A stretch of 64,000 bases of DNA from JAVKFY01 sp040223615 (GTDB taxonomy: Bacteria; Pseudomonadota; Alphaproteobacteria; GCA-2731375), in NCBI GenBank assembly GCA_040223615.1, contig JAVKFY010000054.1, positions 56,304 through 120,303 on the forward strand. Reading direction: 5' to 3'. The notes beneath the pieces were generated by a model. It made no database searches. It was not told where the DNA came from and was given only the letters and a program-made list of their open reading frames with translations. This document shows positions 35,744-45,563 of the stretch, piece by piece. The translations under genes were made by a program, and so were the position numbers. The number at the start of each line of letters is the position of its first letter. Within the stretch, counting starts at the first letter, position 1.

Positions 35744-36721
35744 TCAGCGCAGCTCGATGCGCGGATCGAGGCGCATGTAGATCAGGTCGACCGCCAGGTT
35801 GGCGATCACCACCAGGATCGAGCCGAACAGCAGCACGCCCATCACCAGCGGGAAGTTGCGGGTCAGCACCGCCTCGAACACCAGGGTCCCGATGCCCGGC
35901 CAGGAGAACACGCTCTCGATCACGACCGAGCCTGCCAGCATGGTGCCGAGCTGCAACCCGAGCAGGGTCAGCACCGGCAGCAGCGCGTTGCGCAGCACGT
36001 GCTTGAAGGCGACACGGCTCTCGCTCAGGCCCTTGGCGCGCGCGGTGCGGATGAAGTCGAAGCCGTAGACTTCCAGCATCGAGGCGCGCATCACCCGGGC
36101 GTAGATCGCGGCGTAGAACAGGCCCAGCGCCAGGGCCGGCATGATCAGATGGCGCACGACGTCCCAGAGCACGCCGAAGACGCCGTAGTCGGTGCCGATC
36201 GTGGTCATGCCGGAGACCGGCAGCCAGCCGAGCTTGACCGAGAACAGCACGATCATCATCAGCCCGATCCAGAAGCTGGGCGCGGCGAAGAACACGATGG
36301 CGACAATGGAGATCAGGTTGTCGGCCAGGGTGTTGACCTTCCACGACGCCACCACGCCGGCCAGCACACCGATGATCAGGGCCAGTGCCATCGCGGTCAG
36401 CATCAGGATCAGCGTCGCCGGCAGGCGCTCGACGATCACGTCCCACACCGGCTGGCCGTGCCGGTAGGACCAGCCGAGGTCGAGCGTGACCACGTTCTTG
36501 ACGTAGAGCGCGAGCTGCACGTGCAGCAGCTGGTCCAGGCCGTAGTCGGCGCGCAGCTTGGCCAGCACGTCGGGGTCGTTGATCTGCTCCTCGGCGGCCA
36601 TCACGTCGACCAGGTCGCCAGGCGCCATGTTGAGCAGCAGGAAGTTGATGACAACGATCCCGAGCACGATCGGGATCGCCTGCCAGAGACGGCGGCGGAC
36701 CGCCAGCAGGGTGCGGTTCAT
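35744..36721 (-). CDS. Peptide/nickel-type ABC transporter permease (DppB-like)
   Basis: A 325-residue permease with six helices. The N-terminal LRADYGLDQLLHVQLALYV segment and the coupling loop FIRTARAKGLSESRVAFKHVLRNAL are typical of DppB. It lies 31 bases after the receptor gene in the same operon. Confidence 0.94.
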   Translation of the reverse strand: MNRTLLAVRRRLWQAIPIVLGIVVINFLLLNMAPGDLVDVMAAEEQINDPDVLAKLRADYGLDQLLHVQLALYVKNVVTLDLGWSYRHGQPVWDVIVERLPATLILMLTAMALALIIGVLAGVVASWKVNTLADNLISIVAIVFFAAPSFWIGLMMIVLFSVKLGWLPVSGMTTIGTDYGVFGVLWDVVRHLIMPALALGLFYAAIYARVMRASMLEVYGFDFIRTARAKGLSESRVAFKHVLRNALLPVLTLLGLQLGTMLAGSVVIESVFSWPGIGTLVFEAVLTRNFPLVMGVLLFGSILVVIANLAVDLIYMRLDPRIELR

Positions 36722-36752
36722 GCGCGCTGCCCGCGGTCCGCCGGTAGCCGCA

Positions 36753-38330
36753 CTACTCGACCCAGAGATCCTTCCAGGAGTCGTACATCCACTGGCTCGT
36801 GAACGAGTAGTTGTGCACCTTCTTGCTCACCACGTTGGCCATGTTGATGTCGACCAGGTGCAGGATCGGCACCTCCTCCATGGCGATCTGCTGGAATTTC
36901 GCCAGCAACTCCTTGCGCTTGGCCGGGTCGGTCTCCACCGCCGCCGCGGCCACGACCTTGTCCAGCTCTGGGTTCGAATAACCCGAGGCATTGCGGAAGG
37001 CGGCGCCCTTGCGGATGCCGTCGGTGGTGTACCAGTGCGTGGTGCCGATCAGCGGGTCGGCCGACGCCACCGCGTTGGAGACGGTGATATCGAAGTCGTA
37101 GTTGAAGTAGATCTGCTTGATCGTCCCGGCGCGGTCTGGCGTCTCCAGGTCGATGCCGATGCCGACATCCTCCAGCGACTGCTTGATGTACTGCGCGGTC
37201 TTCGGGTTCTCGGCGAACCATGGCGAGGCCACCAGCTTGATGGTGAAGCGCTTGCCGCCGTCCTTGGCCGGGTAGCCGGCGTCGTCGAGTAGCTTCTTGG
37301 CGGCGGCCGGGTCGTAGGCATAGCTCGGCACGTCGGCGGTGTAGAAGCCGGTCTGTTCGGCCGGCACCGGTCCGGTTGCCGGGCTGGCGAAGCCGTAGAA
37401 GATGGTTTCGGCGATGAACTTCTTGTCGATCGCCGTCGCGATTGCCTGGCGCACCTTCTTGTTGGCCAGGATCGGATTGCGGTTGTTGATCTCCATGACC
37501 ATCTGCCACTTGGCGGTCTCGTAGCCGCGCGAGTCGACGGCAAGGCTGTCGAGCTTGCCGAGCCGCTGGATCTCCGGCGGCGGGAACGGGTTGGAGACCG
37601 CCAGCGCCACTTCGCCGGCCTCGATCGCCGCGGCGCGCGCGCCGGGATCGCGGATGAAGCGGTAGATCAGCTTGGCGAGATACGGCTTGCCGGTATCCCA
37701 GTAGCTCTCGTTGCGGACCAATTCCACGTGGCTGCCGCGCGCCCATTCCTTGAACTTGAATGGGCCAGTGCCGACCGGGGCGTTGTTGGCGGGGTTCTTG
37801 GCGATGTCGGTGCCGTCATAGACGTGCTTGGGGATGATCGACGACTGCGAGGCACCGAAGCTGGCCAGCACCAGGTACTCCGGCGACGGCACCGCGAAGC
37901 TGACCACGGCGGTGTGGGCGTCGGGCGTCTCGACCTTTTCGATCTTCTTGAACACGGCGTTGGACGACAGCTTCTTCAGCACGTCTTCGAGCGTGTATTT
38001 CACGTCTGCGGCGGTAAACGGCTTGCCATCGTGCCAGGTGGTGTCAACCAGATTGAAGGTATAGGTCTTGAAGTCGTCGGAGACGGTCCACGATGTCGCC
38101 AGTTCGGGCAGGAATTCGCTGGCGCTCTTCTGTCGGACCAGCTTCTCCAGGATCTTGGTGTTGATCAGCAGCGGCGCGCTGCCGCCGCCACGGGCCGAGT
38201 AGAGGGTGTGCGGTTCGAGCTGCCACACGCCGACCAGCGTGCCGCCCTTCTTCGGTTCCATCGCGCCGGCCGTGCCTGCGGCCAGCATCAGGCCGGCGAG
38301 CGCCGCCAACCCGGTTCTGAACATGGTCAT
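36753..38330 (-). CDS. Peptide/nickel-type ABC substrate-binding protein (SBP_bac_5)
   Basis: A 525-residue periplasmic receptor. A signal peptide covers about residues 1-23 (ends TAGA). The mature protein starts PKKGGTLVGVWQLEPHTLYSARGGG and has the long family-5 fold with WHDGKPFTAADVKYT and GTGPFKFKEW segments. The first of two close Met codons is chosen because AAGGAGG precedes it by seven bases. Such receptors bind peptides, opines, glycosides or other amides. The DUF2817 gene just upstream suggests an amide-linked ligand (inference). Confidence 0.93.
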   Translation of the reverse strand: MTMFRTGLAALAGLMLAAGTAGAMEPKKGGTLVGVWQLEPHTLYSARGGGSAPLLINTKILEKLVRQKSASEFLPELATSWTVSDDFKTYTFNLVDTTWHDGKPFTAADVKYTLEDVLKKLSSNAVFKKIEKVETPDAHTAVVSFAVPSPEYLVLASFGASQSSIIPKHVYDGTDIAKNPANNAPVGTGPFKFKEWARGSHVELVRNESYWDTGKPYLAKLIYRFIRDPGARAAAIEAGEVALAVSNPFPPPEIQRLGKLDSLAVDSRGYETAKWQMVMEINNRNPILANKKVRQAIATAIDKKFIAETIFYGFASPATGPVPAEQTGFYTADVPSYAYDPAAAKKLLDDAGYPAKDGGKRFTIKLVASPWFAENPKTAQYIKQSLEDVGIGIDLETPDRAGTIKQIYFNYDFDITVSNAVASADPLIGTTHWYTTDGIRKGAAFRNASGYSNPELDKVVAAAAVETDPAKRKELLAKFQQIAMEEVPILHLVDINMANVVSKKVHNYSFTSQWMYDSWKDLWVE

Positions 38331-38381
38331 CCTTGGCCTCCTTGTTGTCGTTCCGTCGTCGTGAGACGCCGCCGTCGACCC

Positions 38382-39485
38382 CTACCAGCGCGCCAAGCCC
38401 TCGGTCATCGCCCGCATGATCGGCAATGAGGTGGTCAGCACCGCCTCGCGCCATGCCGCCGCTCGCGGGCAGAAAGCATCGAACAGGTCTTCCAGCAGGT
38501 CGGCGTTGGCCGGCGCCCACCGGTCGGTCTCGTAGTGCAGGAAGCGGTCGAGCCGCAGCGCGGTGTACATGCGCGGCCCGCCCCGCGTGCCGTACTCGAT
38601 CACCGCGCCGGCCATGTCGGCCTTGGGCAGCCACTGCTGCACGCCGTAGAACACCAGGCCCTTGTAGGACGGCCGCTTGCGGCCGTCGCCGGCGAAGGCC
38701 GAGTCCGGCTGCACGTTGTCCATGCCCCACCAGTCGCCGGCGCGGGCCTGCAGCGGGCTGCCGTCCTCGTTGAAGCACAGGTACACCGCCTGGCCGTCGT
38801 CGCCGATGCCGGTGTGCCAGTCGATGAGGCCGACATGCTCGGCATGCCCGAGGTGGTCGGCGATGATCTTCTCCATCGTCCGGTTCGGCCACTCGCGCTG
38901 GCTGCCGCCGAAATTCATGCCGTCAGCGTGGCTGTACTGGCCGCGGATCAGCGCGTCCATCATCTTGTCGCGGCCGTGCTCGGCGGCGTAGGCGTCCATC
39001 TTCGCGCCCGCCTCGGCCAGCGCCGCTTCGGACCATTCCGACGGGCACACCACGCCGTGCAGTTCCGCGTAGCGCGGATTCTCGGGGTAGGGGGCGTCGT
39101 GGTCGACGAAGTTGCGGTTCAGGTCGACGTTGTTCTCCGTCGTGCGGCGCAGGTGGGCGAAGCCCCAGGGGTTGATCGCATGCACCACGACCACGCCGAC
39201 GTCGTCGCCCAGTTGCTTGTGCGCGCCGTGGCGCAGCCAGTTCAGCACGATGGCCGAGCCGCAAAAACCTTCCAGCCCGTGCGTGCCAGTGACCACCAGA
39301 CCCATGCGACTGGCCTTCGGATCGCCGAACACGGCAACGTCGGTCGCCAGCGTCTCGCCCTTCGGCCCTTTGACGTCGGTGTTTTCGTAGGCGGTGGTGG
39401 CGACGCCGGCCTCGGCGCAGGCGGCCAGGAACCGCTCGCGCGCTTGCGCGTAGTCGTCGGAGAAGCAGGCGGCGATGTCGTTCAA
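38382..39485 (-). CDS. DUF2817 family M14-like metallopeptidase/deacylase
   Basis: A 367-residue protein of the DUF2817 group, related to zinc carboxypeptidases and aspartoacylase-like enzymes. Likely zinc ligands are His69 and Glu72 (THGLEGF) and His224 (IDWHTGIG). The NNVDLNRNF stretch (about residues 118-126) holds the Asn-Arg pair used to bind a carboxylate, and AVIEYGTRGG near residue 300 supplies a candidate catalytic Glu. No signal peptide is visible, so it should act in the cytoplasm on imported substrate. It is placed just before the ABC receptor gene, so it probably cleaves an amide or peptide bond of the transported compound. Confidence 0.82.
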   Translation of the reverse strand: MNDIAACFSDDYAQARERFLAACAEAGVATTAYENTDVKGPKGETLATDVAVFGDPKASRMGLVVTGTHGLEGFCGSAIVLNWLRHGAHKQLGDDVGVVVVHAINPWGFAHLRRTTENNVDLNRNFVDHDAPYPENPRYAELHGVVCPSEWSEAALAEAGAKMDAYAAEHGRDKMMDALIRGQYSHADGMNFGGSQREWPNRTMEKIIADHLGHAEHVGLIDWHTGIGDDGQAVYLCFNEDGSPLQARAGDWWGMDNVQPDSAFAGDGRKRPSYKGLVFYGVQQWLPKADMAGAVIEYGTRGGPRMYTALRLDRFLHYETDRWAPANADLLEDLFDAFCPRAAAWREAVLTTSLPIMRAMTEGLARW

Positions 39486-39498
39486 ACGGTCGCCCTCC

Positions 39499-40341
39499 TC
39501 AGGCGGTGAATTCGATGATCAGGCCATTCGCCTGGGCCGCCGGCACCACGACCGCGCCGTTGGCGCCGGCGACATGAGTGACACCGTTGCCGTCCAGCAC
39601 CTTGGCGGTGGCGCCGACGTCGGCGACCTTGAGCACGGCGGCGGCGCATGGCGGACCGGCGTCCGGCGCGTCATCGGCCAGCGCGCCATAGCGCTCGCGC
39701 AACGCCGCCGGCGTCATCAGCGCTAGCGGCGCACCGCCGGTGGTCACCGTGGCGGTGTCGCCGGCCACCTTGAAACTGCTGGCGCCGAAGACGCGTTCGT
39801 AGGCGCCCTGCAGCGCGGCCGGGTCGGGCGCCGTGATCACCAGTTCGGTGATGCCGCGCGCGCCGTTCGGGTGGTTCTGCCACTCCTTGACCCAGACCAG
39901 CTCGGGCGTGTGGTGCTGACAGAAGAACAGGCCGGCGTGCGGTGTGACGCCGGGCTCGGTACGAGCCAGCGTGAAGGACGCATCGCCGCCGCCGGCTGGG
40001 GTCTCGACGGGACGTTTGAACGAAAAAAGATCCTGCATCGGCAGCCCTGCAGCGGCCAGGCGGTCGTGCACCGCCGCGGCGTTGTCGGTGGCCAGAGCGA
40101 TCATGTACAGGCCTTCGCGCGCGGCTGCCCACTGCGCGAACTGCGCGCTGCGCTCGGTCGGCTCCAGCACGCCGAGCAGCTCGATATAGTCCTGGTCCAG
40201 GATGATCAGGTGGTTGCCGGTGCCGAGCCCGCCATGCCGCCCCTGTTCGGTGCAGTGAAAGCCGAGACGCTCGTAGGCGGCGCGTGCCGCGTCGAGATCG
40301 CGCACCACAATCATCGTGTGGTCGATGCCGCGCAGATCCAT
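39499..40341 (-). CDS. VOC-family protein, glyoxalase-like (long form)
   Basis: A 280-residue two-module VOC protein, first gene of the leftward operon. A His in GIDHTMIVV (about residue 8) and Glu in DYIELLGV (about residue 55) fit metal positions; FFCQHHTPELVW (about residue 145) parallels the same segment of the protein at 32038. The two likely arose by duplication and now bracket the transporter genes. Reaction unknown; an isomerase, lyase or dioxygenase is possible. Confidence 0.78.
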   Translation of the reverse strand: MDLRGIDHTMIVVRDLDAARAAYERLGFHCTEQGRHGGLGTGNHLIILDQDYIELLGVLEPTERSAQFAQWAAAREGLYMIALATDNAAAVHDRLAAAGLPMQDLFSFKRPVETPAGGGDASFTLARTEPGVTPHAGLFFCQHHTPELVWVKEWQNHPNGARGITELVITAPDPAALQGAYERVFGASSFKVAGDTATVTTGGAPLALMTPAALRERYGALADDAPDAGPPCAAAVLKVADVGATAKVLDGNGVTHVAGANGAVVVPAAQANGLIIEFTA

Positions 40342-40436
40342 GCCTGCCCTCCGTCCAACGGCGCCAAGTCTGTCGCCTGGCTTGAATCTCGGTCGCGTGG
40401 CGCTTCCCGTGCTTGTAAGCCTAGAAACCGGCAGGC

Positions 40437-40446
40437 TGACATGTCA
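40437..40446. promoter_or_regulatory. Palindrome TGACATGTCA, possible GntR operator
   Basis: A perfect 10-bp palindrome lies in the 171-base gap between the divergent VOC operon and the GntR-ligase operon, 67 bases before the gntR ATG. It is a reasonable autoregulatory site (inference). Confidence 0.4.
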
Positions 40447-40462
40447 AACTAAAAGCTGTGGA

Positions 40463-40478
40463 CTTCGATTCTTCGAAG
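40463..40478. promoter_or_regulatory. Inverted repeat CTTCGA-N4-TCGAAG
   Basis: A 6-bp perfect inverted repeat with a four-base spacer lies 35 bases before the gntR start. It could be a second operator or a short leader hairpin. Nothing else is visible in this gap. Confidence 0.3.
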
Positions 40479-40512
40479 GGCCGTCGTCGCCAATCCGCCG
40501 ATCGAGACTCGC

Positions 40513-41277
40513 ATGACTACACGTTCCGTTACCCCGCTTCCAAATGCTGGCGACGGCCGCCGCGGTCGCGTCCCCGACGCCGCGAACGATCCCGGTACGG
40601 TCAGCGTCAGCCGGTTGAGCGATCAGGCCTACGAGCGGATCAAGGGCGATATCGTGAGCTGCGAGCTGGGGCCGGGCATGGAGGTCTCGGAGGCCAAGCT
40701 GGCGGCGATGTACGGCTTCGGCAAGGCGCCGATCCGCCAGGCGCTGTCGCGGCTGAGCCAGGAATGTTTCGTGACCGCGCTGCCGCGTCGCGGCTACGTC
40801 ATCGCGCCGGTCACATTGCAATGCGTGAACGACATCTTCGATCTCCGCCTGCTGTTGGAGCCGGCGGCGGCGGAGCGGGCGGCCGGCAATGTCGACGGTG
40901 CGAAGTTGCGCGAACTGGATGCAATCTGCATCGCCGGCTATCAGCCCGGCGACCGCGACAGCGAGCGCAAGTTCCTGGGCGCCAACAAGGCCTTCCACGT
41001 CGCCGTGGCGCGCGCCTCGGGCAACGAGCGGCTGGCGCGGACACTGGCGCAACTGCTGGACGAGATGGAGCGGCTGTTCCACCTCGGGCTGGCCTTCCGC
41101 GACCGGTCGGAAGAAATGCAGCACGAGCACAAGGCGCTGATCGACGCGCTGGTCGCCGGCGACCGCGAGGCTGCGCGCGCGGCCACGGTCGAGCAGATCG
41201 AGAGCGCACGGAAGATGGTGGTCGACGCGATCATCTCCGGCTCCGGTCTGCGCCGCATCAACATCACCTGCGATTGA
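40513..41277 (+). CDS. GntR-family regulator, FCD subfamily
   Basis: A 254-residue regulator with a winged helix (about residues 35-105; EAKLAAMYGFGKAPIRQALSRLSQECFV) and an FCD domain whose DLRLLLEPAAAERAA start is typical. It begins a rightward operon with an acyl-CoA ligase and an alcohol dehydrogenase, and is divergent from the nine-gene transporter operon, which it probably also controls. Confidence 0.88.
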   Translation: MTTRSVTPLPNAGDGRRGRVPDAANDPGTVSVSRLSDQAYERIKGDIVSCELGPGMEVSEAKLAAMYGFGKAPIRQALSRLSQECFVTALPRRGYVIAPVTLQCVNDIFDLRLLLEPAAAERAAGNVDGAKLRELDAICIAGYQPGDRDSERKFLGANKAFHVAVARASGNERLARTLAQLLDEMERLFHLGLAFRDRSEEMQHEHKALIDALVAGDREAARAATVEQIESARKMVVDAIISGSGLRRINITCD

Positions 41278-41285
41278 GCCCGCCG

Positions 41286-42809
41286 ATGTCGGAGAATTTC
41301 GGCGACTTCCTGCAACGGGCGCCGGCCGATGCCCTGGCCTTCATCGACGTCGGCGCCAACCCGCCGGCCAGCGAACGGCAGGTCGACTTCGGCCAGCTCT
41401 GGGCCGCCGCGCGCGGTGCCGCCGCTTACCTTCGTTCCCGGGGTCTGAAACCAGGCGACGCGGTGGCGCTGCTCGGTGTCAACAGTCTGGAGTATTTCGC
41501 CGCGCACGTCGGCACCATGCTGGCGGGTATGGTCTCGGTACCGGTGAACTACCGCTTCCCGGCCGAGACCATCGACTTCGTGCTGCGCGACAGCGCGACC
41601 AGGCTGGTGCTGACCGACGCGGAGATGGCCGGCAACGTCGCCGACGATATTCCAAACGAGCCGCTGGAGGGCCGGTTCGAGGAATGGCGCGCGATGGACG
41701 ACGGCGCGCCGGGCGTCGACGTGGCCGGCGAGGCGCCTTGCCTGGTGCTGTACACGTCGGGGTCGACCGGGCGGCCCAAGGGGGTTCCGCTGACCCATGC
41801 CAGCCAGAACTGGGTCGTCGGCTGCCGGCTTGGCGGCGGCGACGTGAGCGCTCACCGGCTGCTGGTCGCGGCGCCCTACTACCATATGAACGCGCTGGCG
41901 GTGTCGCACTTCGCGCTCTCGGCCGGAGCATCGATCGTGCTGCTGCCGCGCTTCACCGCGCCGGCCTATATCGGCGCGATCGGGCGGCATCGCTGCACCT
42001 GGCTGACCTCGGTGCCGACCATGCTCGCGATGATGTTGCGCGAGAAGGAATTGCTGGCGGCGACCGACCTGAGCTCGGTGAAATTCGTGCGCATGGGTTC
42101 CGCGCCGGTGACGCAGGCGCTGATGGATGCGCTGGCCGCGTTGTTCCCGGGCGCGGCGATGACCAATGGCTATGGCACCACCGAGGCCGGTCCGGTGGCG
42201 TTCGGACCGCACCCCGAAGGCAAGAAGGCGCCGGTGCTGTCGCTGGGCTACCCGCACCCACAGGTCGATGTGCGGCTCGTCGACGCGGATGGCAAAGAGT
42301 CCGATGAGGGCGTGCTGGAGATGCGCTGTCCGGCAGTGACGCCGGGCTATCTGAATCTACCGGCAAAGACCGCCGAGGCGATTTCGGCAGACGGCTTCTA
42401 TCACACCGGCGACGTGATGCGCCGCGACGGCGACGGCTTCTACTACTTCGTCGGCCGGCGCGACGACATGTTCGTGTGCGGCGGCGAGAATATCTATCCC
42501 GGCGAGGTCGAGCTGATGCTGGAGAAGCATCCCGACATCGCCCAGGCCTGCGTCGTGCCGGTGCCCGACGACATCAAGGGCATGAAGCCGCTGGCCGCCA
42601 TCGTCGCGCGGCCCGGCGCCGCGATCGAGGAAGAGGCGGTGAAGCAGTTCGCGCTGGCCCACGCGCCGGCCTACATGCACCCGCGCCGGGTCTTCGTCAT
42701 GGACGAACTGCCGCTGGCCTCGACCAACAAGATCGATCGCAAGGCGGTGCTGGCGCTGATCGAGAACAACCAGGCCCCGCTCGCGGCGGCCGCTCAGACC
42801 GGAGACTAG
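41286..42809 (+). CDS. AMP-dependent acyl-CoA/aryl-CoA ligase
   Basis: A 507-residue ANL ligase. Motifs: LYTSGSTGRPKG (about residue 157), NGYGTTEAG, the hinge VGRRDDMFVCGGEN (about residue 395) and the catalytic Lys in LASTNKIDRKA. The long open frame extends upstream through the gntR gene, but the ATG at 41286, eight bases after the gntR stop, gives the correct N-terminus. It is paralogous to the ligase at 30538. Confidence 0.92.
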   Translation: MSENFGDFLQRAPADALAFIDVGANPPASERQVDFGQLWAAARGAAAYLRSRGLKPGDAVALLGVNSLEYFAAHVGTMLAGMVSVPVNYRFPAETIDFVLRDSATRLVLTDAEMAGNVADDIPNEPLEGRFEEWRAMDDGAPGVDVAGEAPCLVLYTSGSTGRPKGVPLTHASQNWVVGCRLGGGDVSAHRLLVAAPYYHMNALAVSHFALSAGASIVLLPRFTAPAYIGAIGRHRCTWLTSVPTMLAMMLREKELLAATDLSSVKFVRMGSAPVTQALMDALAALFPGAAMTNGYGTTEAGPVAFGPHPEGKKAPVLSLGYPHPQVDVRLVDADGKESDEGVLEMRCPAVTPGYLNLPAKTAEAISADGFYHTGDVMRRDGDGFYYFVGRRDDMFVCGGENIYPGEVELMLEKHPDIAQACVVPVPDDIKGMKPLAAIVARPGAAIEEEAVKQFALAHAPAYMHPRRVFVMDELPLASTNKIDRKAVLALIENNQAPLAAAAQTGD

Positions 42810-42811
42810 AC

Positions 42812-43819
42812 ATGCGAGCCATGGTCCTACGCGAGCACGGCGGCGCCGACGCCGTGAAGCTGGAAGCCGACTTCCCGGACCCGGAACCGGGGCCGGGCGA
42901 TGTGGTGCTGCGGGTGCGTGCCTGCTCGCTGAACTACCACGACGTGTTCACGCGGCGCGGCATGCCGGGAATCAAGATCCCGATGCCGGCGATCATGGGA
43001 CTGGACGTAGCCGGCGAGATCGCCGCCATCGGCCCGGACGTGGAGGGCTGGAAGATCGGCGACCGGGTGCTGGTCGATCCGGTGAACCGGGTCGAAGGCG
43101 GCCTTATGGGCGAGACCGTGCATGGCGGGCTGGCCGAACTGTGCAAGGCGCGCGCGCATCAACTCGTGTCCATTCCCGATGAGGTCTCCTTCGCCGAGGC
43201 CGCCGCGTTGCCGGTCGCGTTCGGCACGGCGCTGCGGATGATGGTCACCAACGGCCACGTCGCCAAGGACGAGAAGGTGCTGATCCTGGGCGCCAGCGGT
43301 GGGGTCGGCGTGTGCTGCGTGATGCTGGCCAAGGCCGCCGGTGCCCACGTCATCGCCTGTGCGTCGAGCCAGGACAAGCTGGACCGCTTGCAGGAACTTG
43401 GCGCCGACGTCGGCCTGAACTACGTCGAGACCGACTTCATGCGCTGGGTCTGGGAGACCTACGGCAAGCCACATCGGCGTGGCTTCGACGGCGGCGTCGA
43501 CGTGATCGTGAATTACACCGGCGGCGACACCTGGGTGCCCAGCCTGCGCTCGCTGAAGCGCGGCGGGCGGCTGCTGACCTGCGGCGCCACCGTCGCCTTC
43601 GACCCGAAGGAAGACATCCGCTTCATCTGGACCTTCGAACTGAAGATCCTCGGCTCCAATTCCTGGGCGCGCGAGGATATTCACAAGCTGCTCGACATGG
43701 TCGCCAAGAAGGAAATCAAGGTGCCGATCGACGGCGTCTATCCGCTCGACCAGGCGAACGAGGCGCTGGCCACGATCGAGGGCCGCAAGGTGCTCGGCAA
43801 GGTGATCGTCGAGCCTTAG
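42812..43819 (+). CDS. Medium-chain dehydrogenase/reductase (zinc-alcohol dehydrogenase superfamily)
   Basis: A 335-residue MDR protein. The N-terminal catalytic domain has SLNYHDVFTRRGMPG and ends in the GLAELCKARAHQLVSIPDEVSF region; the Rossmann motif is LGASGGVGVCCVMLAKAAG (about residue 155). The Cys cluster for structural zinc is absent, so it is closer to quinone oxidoreductase/enoyl reductase types. It starts two bases after the ligase stop. Its own stop overlaps the stop of the convergent ligase gene. Confidence 0.9.
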   Translation: MRAMVLREHGGADAVKLEADFPDPEPGPGDVVLRVRACSLNYHDVFTRRGMPGIKIPMPAIMGLDVAGEIAAIGPDVEGWKIGDRVLVDPVNRVEGGLMGETVHGGLAELCKARAHQLVSIPDEVSFAEAAALPVAFGTALRMMVTNGHVAKDEKVLILGASGGVGVCCVMLAKAAGAHVIACASSQDKLDRLQELGADVGLNYVETDFMRWVWETYGKPHRRGFDGGVDVIVNYTGGDTWVPSLRSLKRGGRLLTCGATVAFDPKEDIRFIWTFELKILGSNSWAREDIHKLLDMVAKKEIKVPIDGVYPLDQANEALATIEGRKVLGKVIVEP

Positions 43820-45492
43820 GCCGAGACCTTCTCCTCGTGCTCCAGCTTTCCGGCGATGTCGCTGCGCAGCACGTGCTTTTGCACCTTGCCGGTCGCGGTC
43901 ATCGGCAGCGTGTCGACGATCTCAAGCCGTTCCGGCATCTTCTGGATGGCGAACTTGTGCACGTCGCGCAGATGCGCCGTCAGTTCCTGAAGGCTCGGCC
44001 TGGCGCCTGCGACCGGCACGACATAGGCGCAGGCCTTCTCGCCGAGCCGCGTGTCCGGCATGGCGACGACCGCCACGGCCTGTACCGACGGGTGCGAGAG
44101 CATCAGGTTCTCCACCTCGGCGGCCGAGATGTTCATGCCGCCGCGGATGATGATGTCCTTCAGCCGTCCCGTGACCCGCAGGTAGCCGGCCGCATTGATG
44201 GTGCCAAGGTCGCCTGAGCGCGAGAATCCATCGGCGGTGAACATCTCCGCCGTCAGGTCCGGCTGGCGGTAGTACTCGATCATGTGGCCGGGGCCCCGAT
44301 AGGCCAGGTCGCCTTCCTCGCCCGGCGCCACGTGGTTGCCGTTGTCGTCGATGGCGGCGATCTCGACGCCGGTTGGGGCGCAGCCGTCGGAGGTCAGCGA
44401 CAGCTGCACGTCGTCGCCGGTGTTGCACATCGTGGTGACGAAATTCTCGCTGCGGCCGTACAGGCTCAGCACTTCCAGTTCGGGCAGCGCCTGGCGCGCG
44501 CGCTCGATCACGGCGCCCGGGATCGGCGAGCCGGCGCAGACCCACAGCCGCATGCTGGAGACGTCGTGCTTGGACGCGTCGTAGGCGTCGAGCAGCATCT
44601 GCAGGAAGGCGGTGGCGGTAACCGTCGTGGTGCACTTGTGCCGAGCCATGCGGTCCATCGCCTCGGCCGGATTCCAGGCCTCCATCAGGTGGCTCTTCGC
44701 GCCGGCGAGCAGCGGGATCAGGATGCTGGTCATGTAGCCGGTGCCGTGCGCCACCGGCGAGGGACCGAAGGCCACGTCGCGCTCGTTGTAGTTCAGATTC
44801 TCCGCCATCACCCGTGCGGTGAAGGAGACGGTGTTCCAGGTGTGGAAGCAGCCCTTCGGCCGCGAGGTGGTGCCGGAAGTGTAGATGATCAGATGGCCAT
44901 CGTCCGCGCCGGGTCCGTCGCCCAGTTCGGCGACGACCTCGTCGAGAGATCCCTCGACCGACAGCGAGGCCAGCGGCTTGGCGTCGCCCAAGGGTTTATC
45001 GCTGCGGGCCAGGTAGACGGCCTCGACGGCCGGGCTGTCGGCGCGCAGGGCGGCGTACATGTCGGCGTAGTCGAAGCCGCCGAAGCTGGCACAGGTGATC
45101 ACCGCGCGGGCGCCGGCGTGGCCCAGGATGTAGCCGACCTCGTCGTGCCGGTAGATCGGCATGATCGGCACCACGATGGCGCGGCAGCGCGACACCGCCG
45201 CGACCGCGACCACGAAGTCGGTCCAGTTCGGCAACTGCACGACGACGCGGTCGCCGGCGCCGATGCCCGAACGCTTCAGGCCGGCGGCGGTGCGAAACGC
45301 GCGCTCGCGCAGCTCGCCGAAAGTCAGCGCGGTGGTGCTGTCGGTGGCGAAGACCTCGTCCGGCGCCTTTTCAGCCCAGTATTCGACGAGATTGATCAGT
45401 GTCCGCTCGGTCCAGTAGCCGGCGGCGTAGAATGACTTGATCTCGTCAGCGCTGTACCGGTTGCCAACGCTCGGCAGTTCCATTCCCGTCAT
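43816..45492 (-). CDS. AMP-dependent acyl-CoA ligase (cyclohexanecarboxylate/DHB-AMP ligase-like)
   Basis: A 558-residue ANL ligase. Motifs: IIYTSGTTSRPKGCFHTWN (about residue 195), SLYGRSENFVTTM where A5 is expected, the hinge VTGRLKDIIIRGGMNISAAE (about residue 430) and the C-terminal PMTATGKVQKHVLR with the catalytic Lys. It differs from the ligases at 30538 and 41286 and belongs to another subgroup. GGGAGG precedes the ATG at 45492. It is a single-gene unit, or was once followed by genes now lost. Confidence 0.9.
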   Translation of the reverse strand: MTGMELPSVGNRYSADEIKSFYAAGYWTERTLINLVEYWAEKAPDEVFATDSTTALTFGELRERAFRTAAGLKRSGIGAGDRVVVQLPNWTDFVVAVAAVSRCRAIVVPIMPIYRHDEVGYILGHAGARAVITCASFGGFDYADMYAALRADSPAVEAVYLARSDKPLGDAKPLASLSVEGSLDEVVAELGDGPGADDGHLIIYTSGTTSRPKGCFHTWNTVSFTARVMAENLNYNERDVAFGPSPVAHGTGYMTSILIPLLAGAKSHLMEAWNPAEAMDRMARHKCTTTVTATAFLQMLLDAYDASKHDVSSMRLWVCAGSPIPGAVIERARQALPELEVLSLYGRSENFVTTMCNTGDDVQLSLTSDGCAPTGVEIAAIDDNGNHVAPGEEGDLAYRGPGHMIEYYRQPDLTAEMFTADGFSRSGDLGTINAAGYLRVTGRLKDIIIRGGMNISAAEVENLMLSHPSVQAVAVVAMPDTRLGEKACAYVVPVAGARPSLQELTAHLRDVHKFAIQKMPERLEIVDTLPMTATGKVQKHVLRSDIAGKLEHEEKVSA

Positions 45493-45563
45493 GGCATCCT
45501 CCCGTGAGAAGCGCTGCATTTCGGCGCCTTAGGAGGGAACCGTATAACTAGTACGCATGCTTA

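Noticed and set aside
40458..42809. Fusion of a 280-residue N-terminal region with the acyl-CoA ligase
   Set aside because: The extra region is an out-of-frame reading of the gntR gene; the ligase begins at its own ATG at 41286.
45540..45560. CGTA-N7-TACG inverted repeat near the ligase promoter
   Set aside because: Only four base pairs match and the centre is not symmetric; too weak to call an operator.
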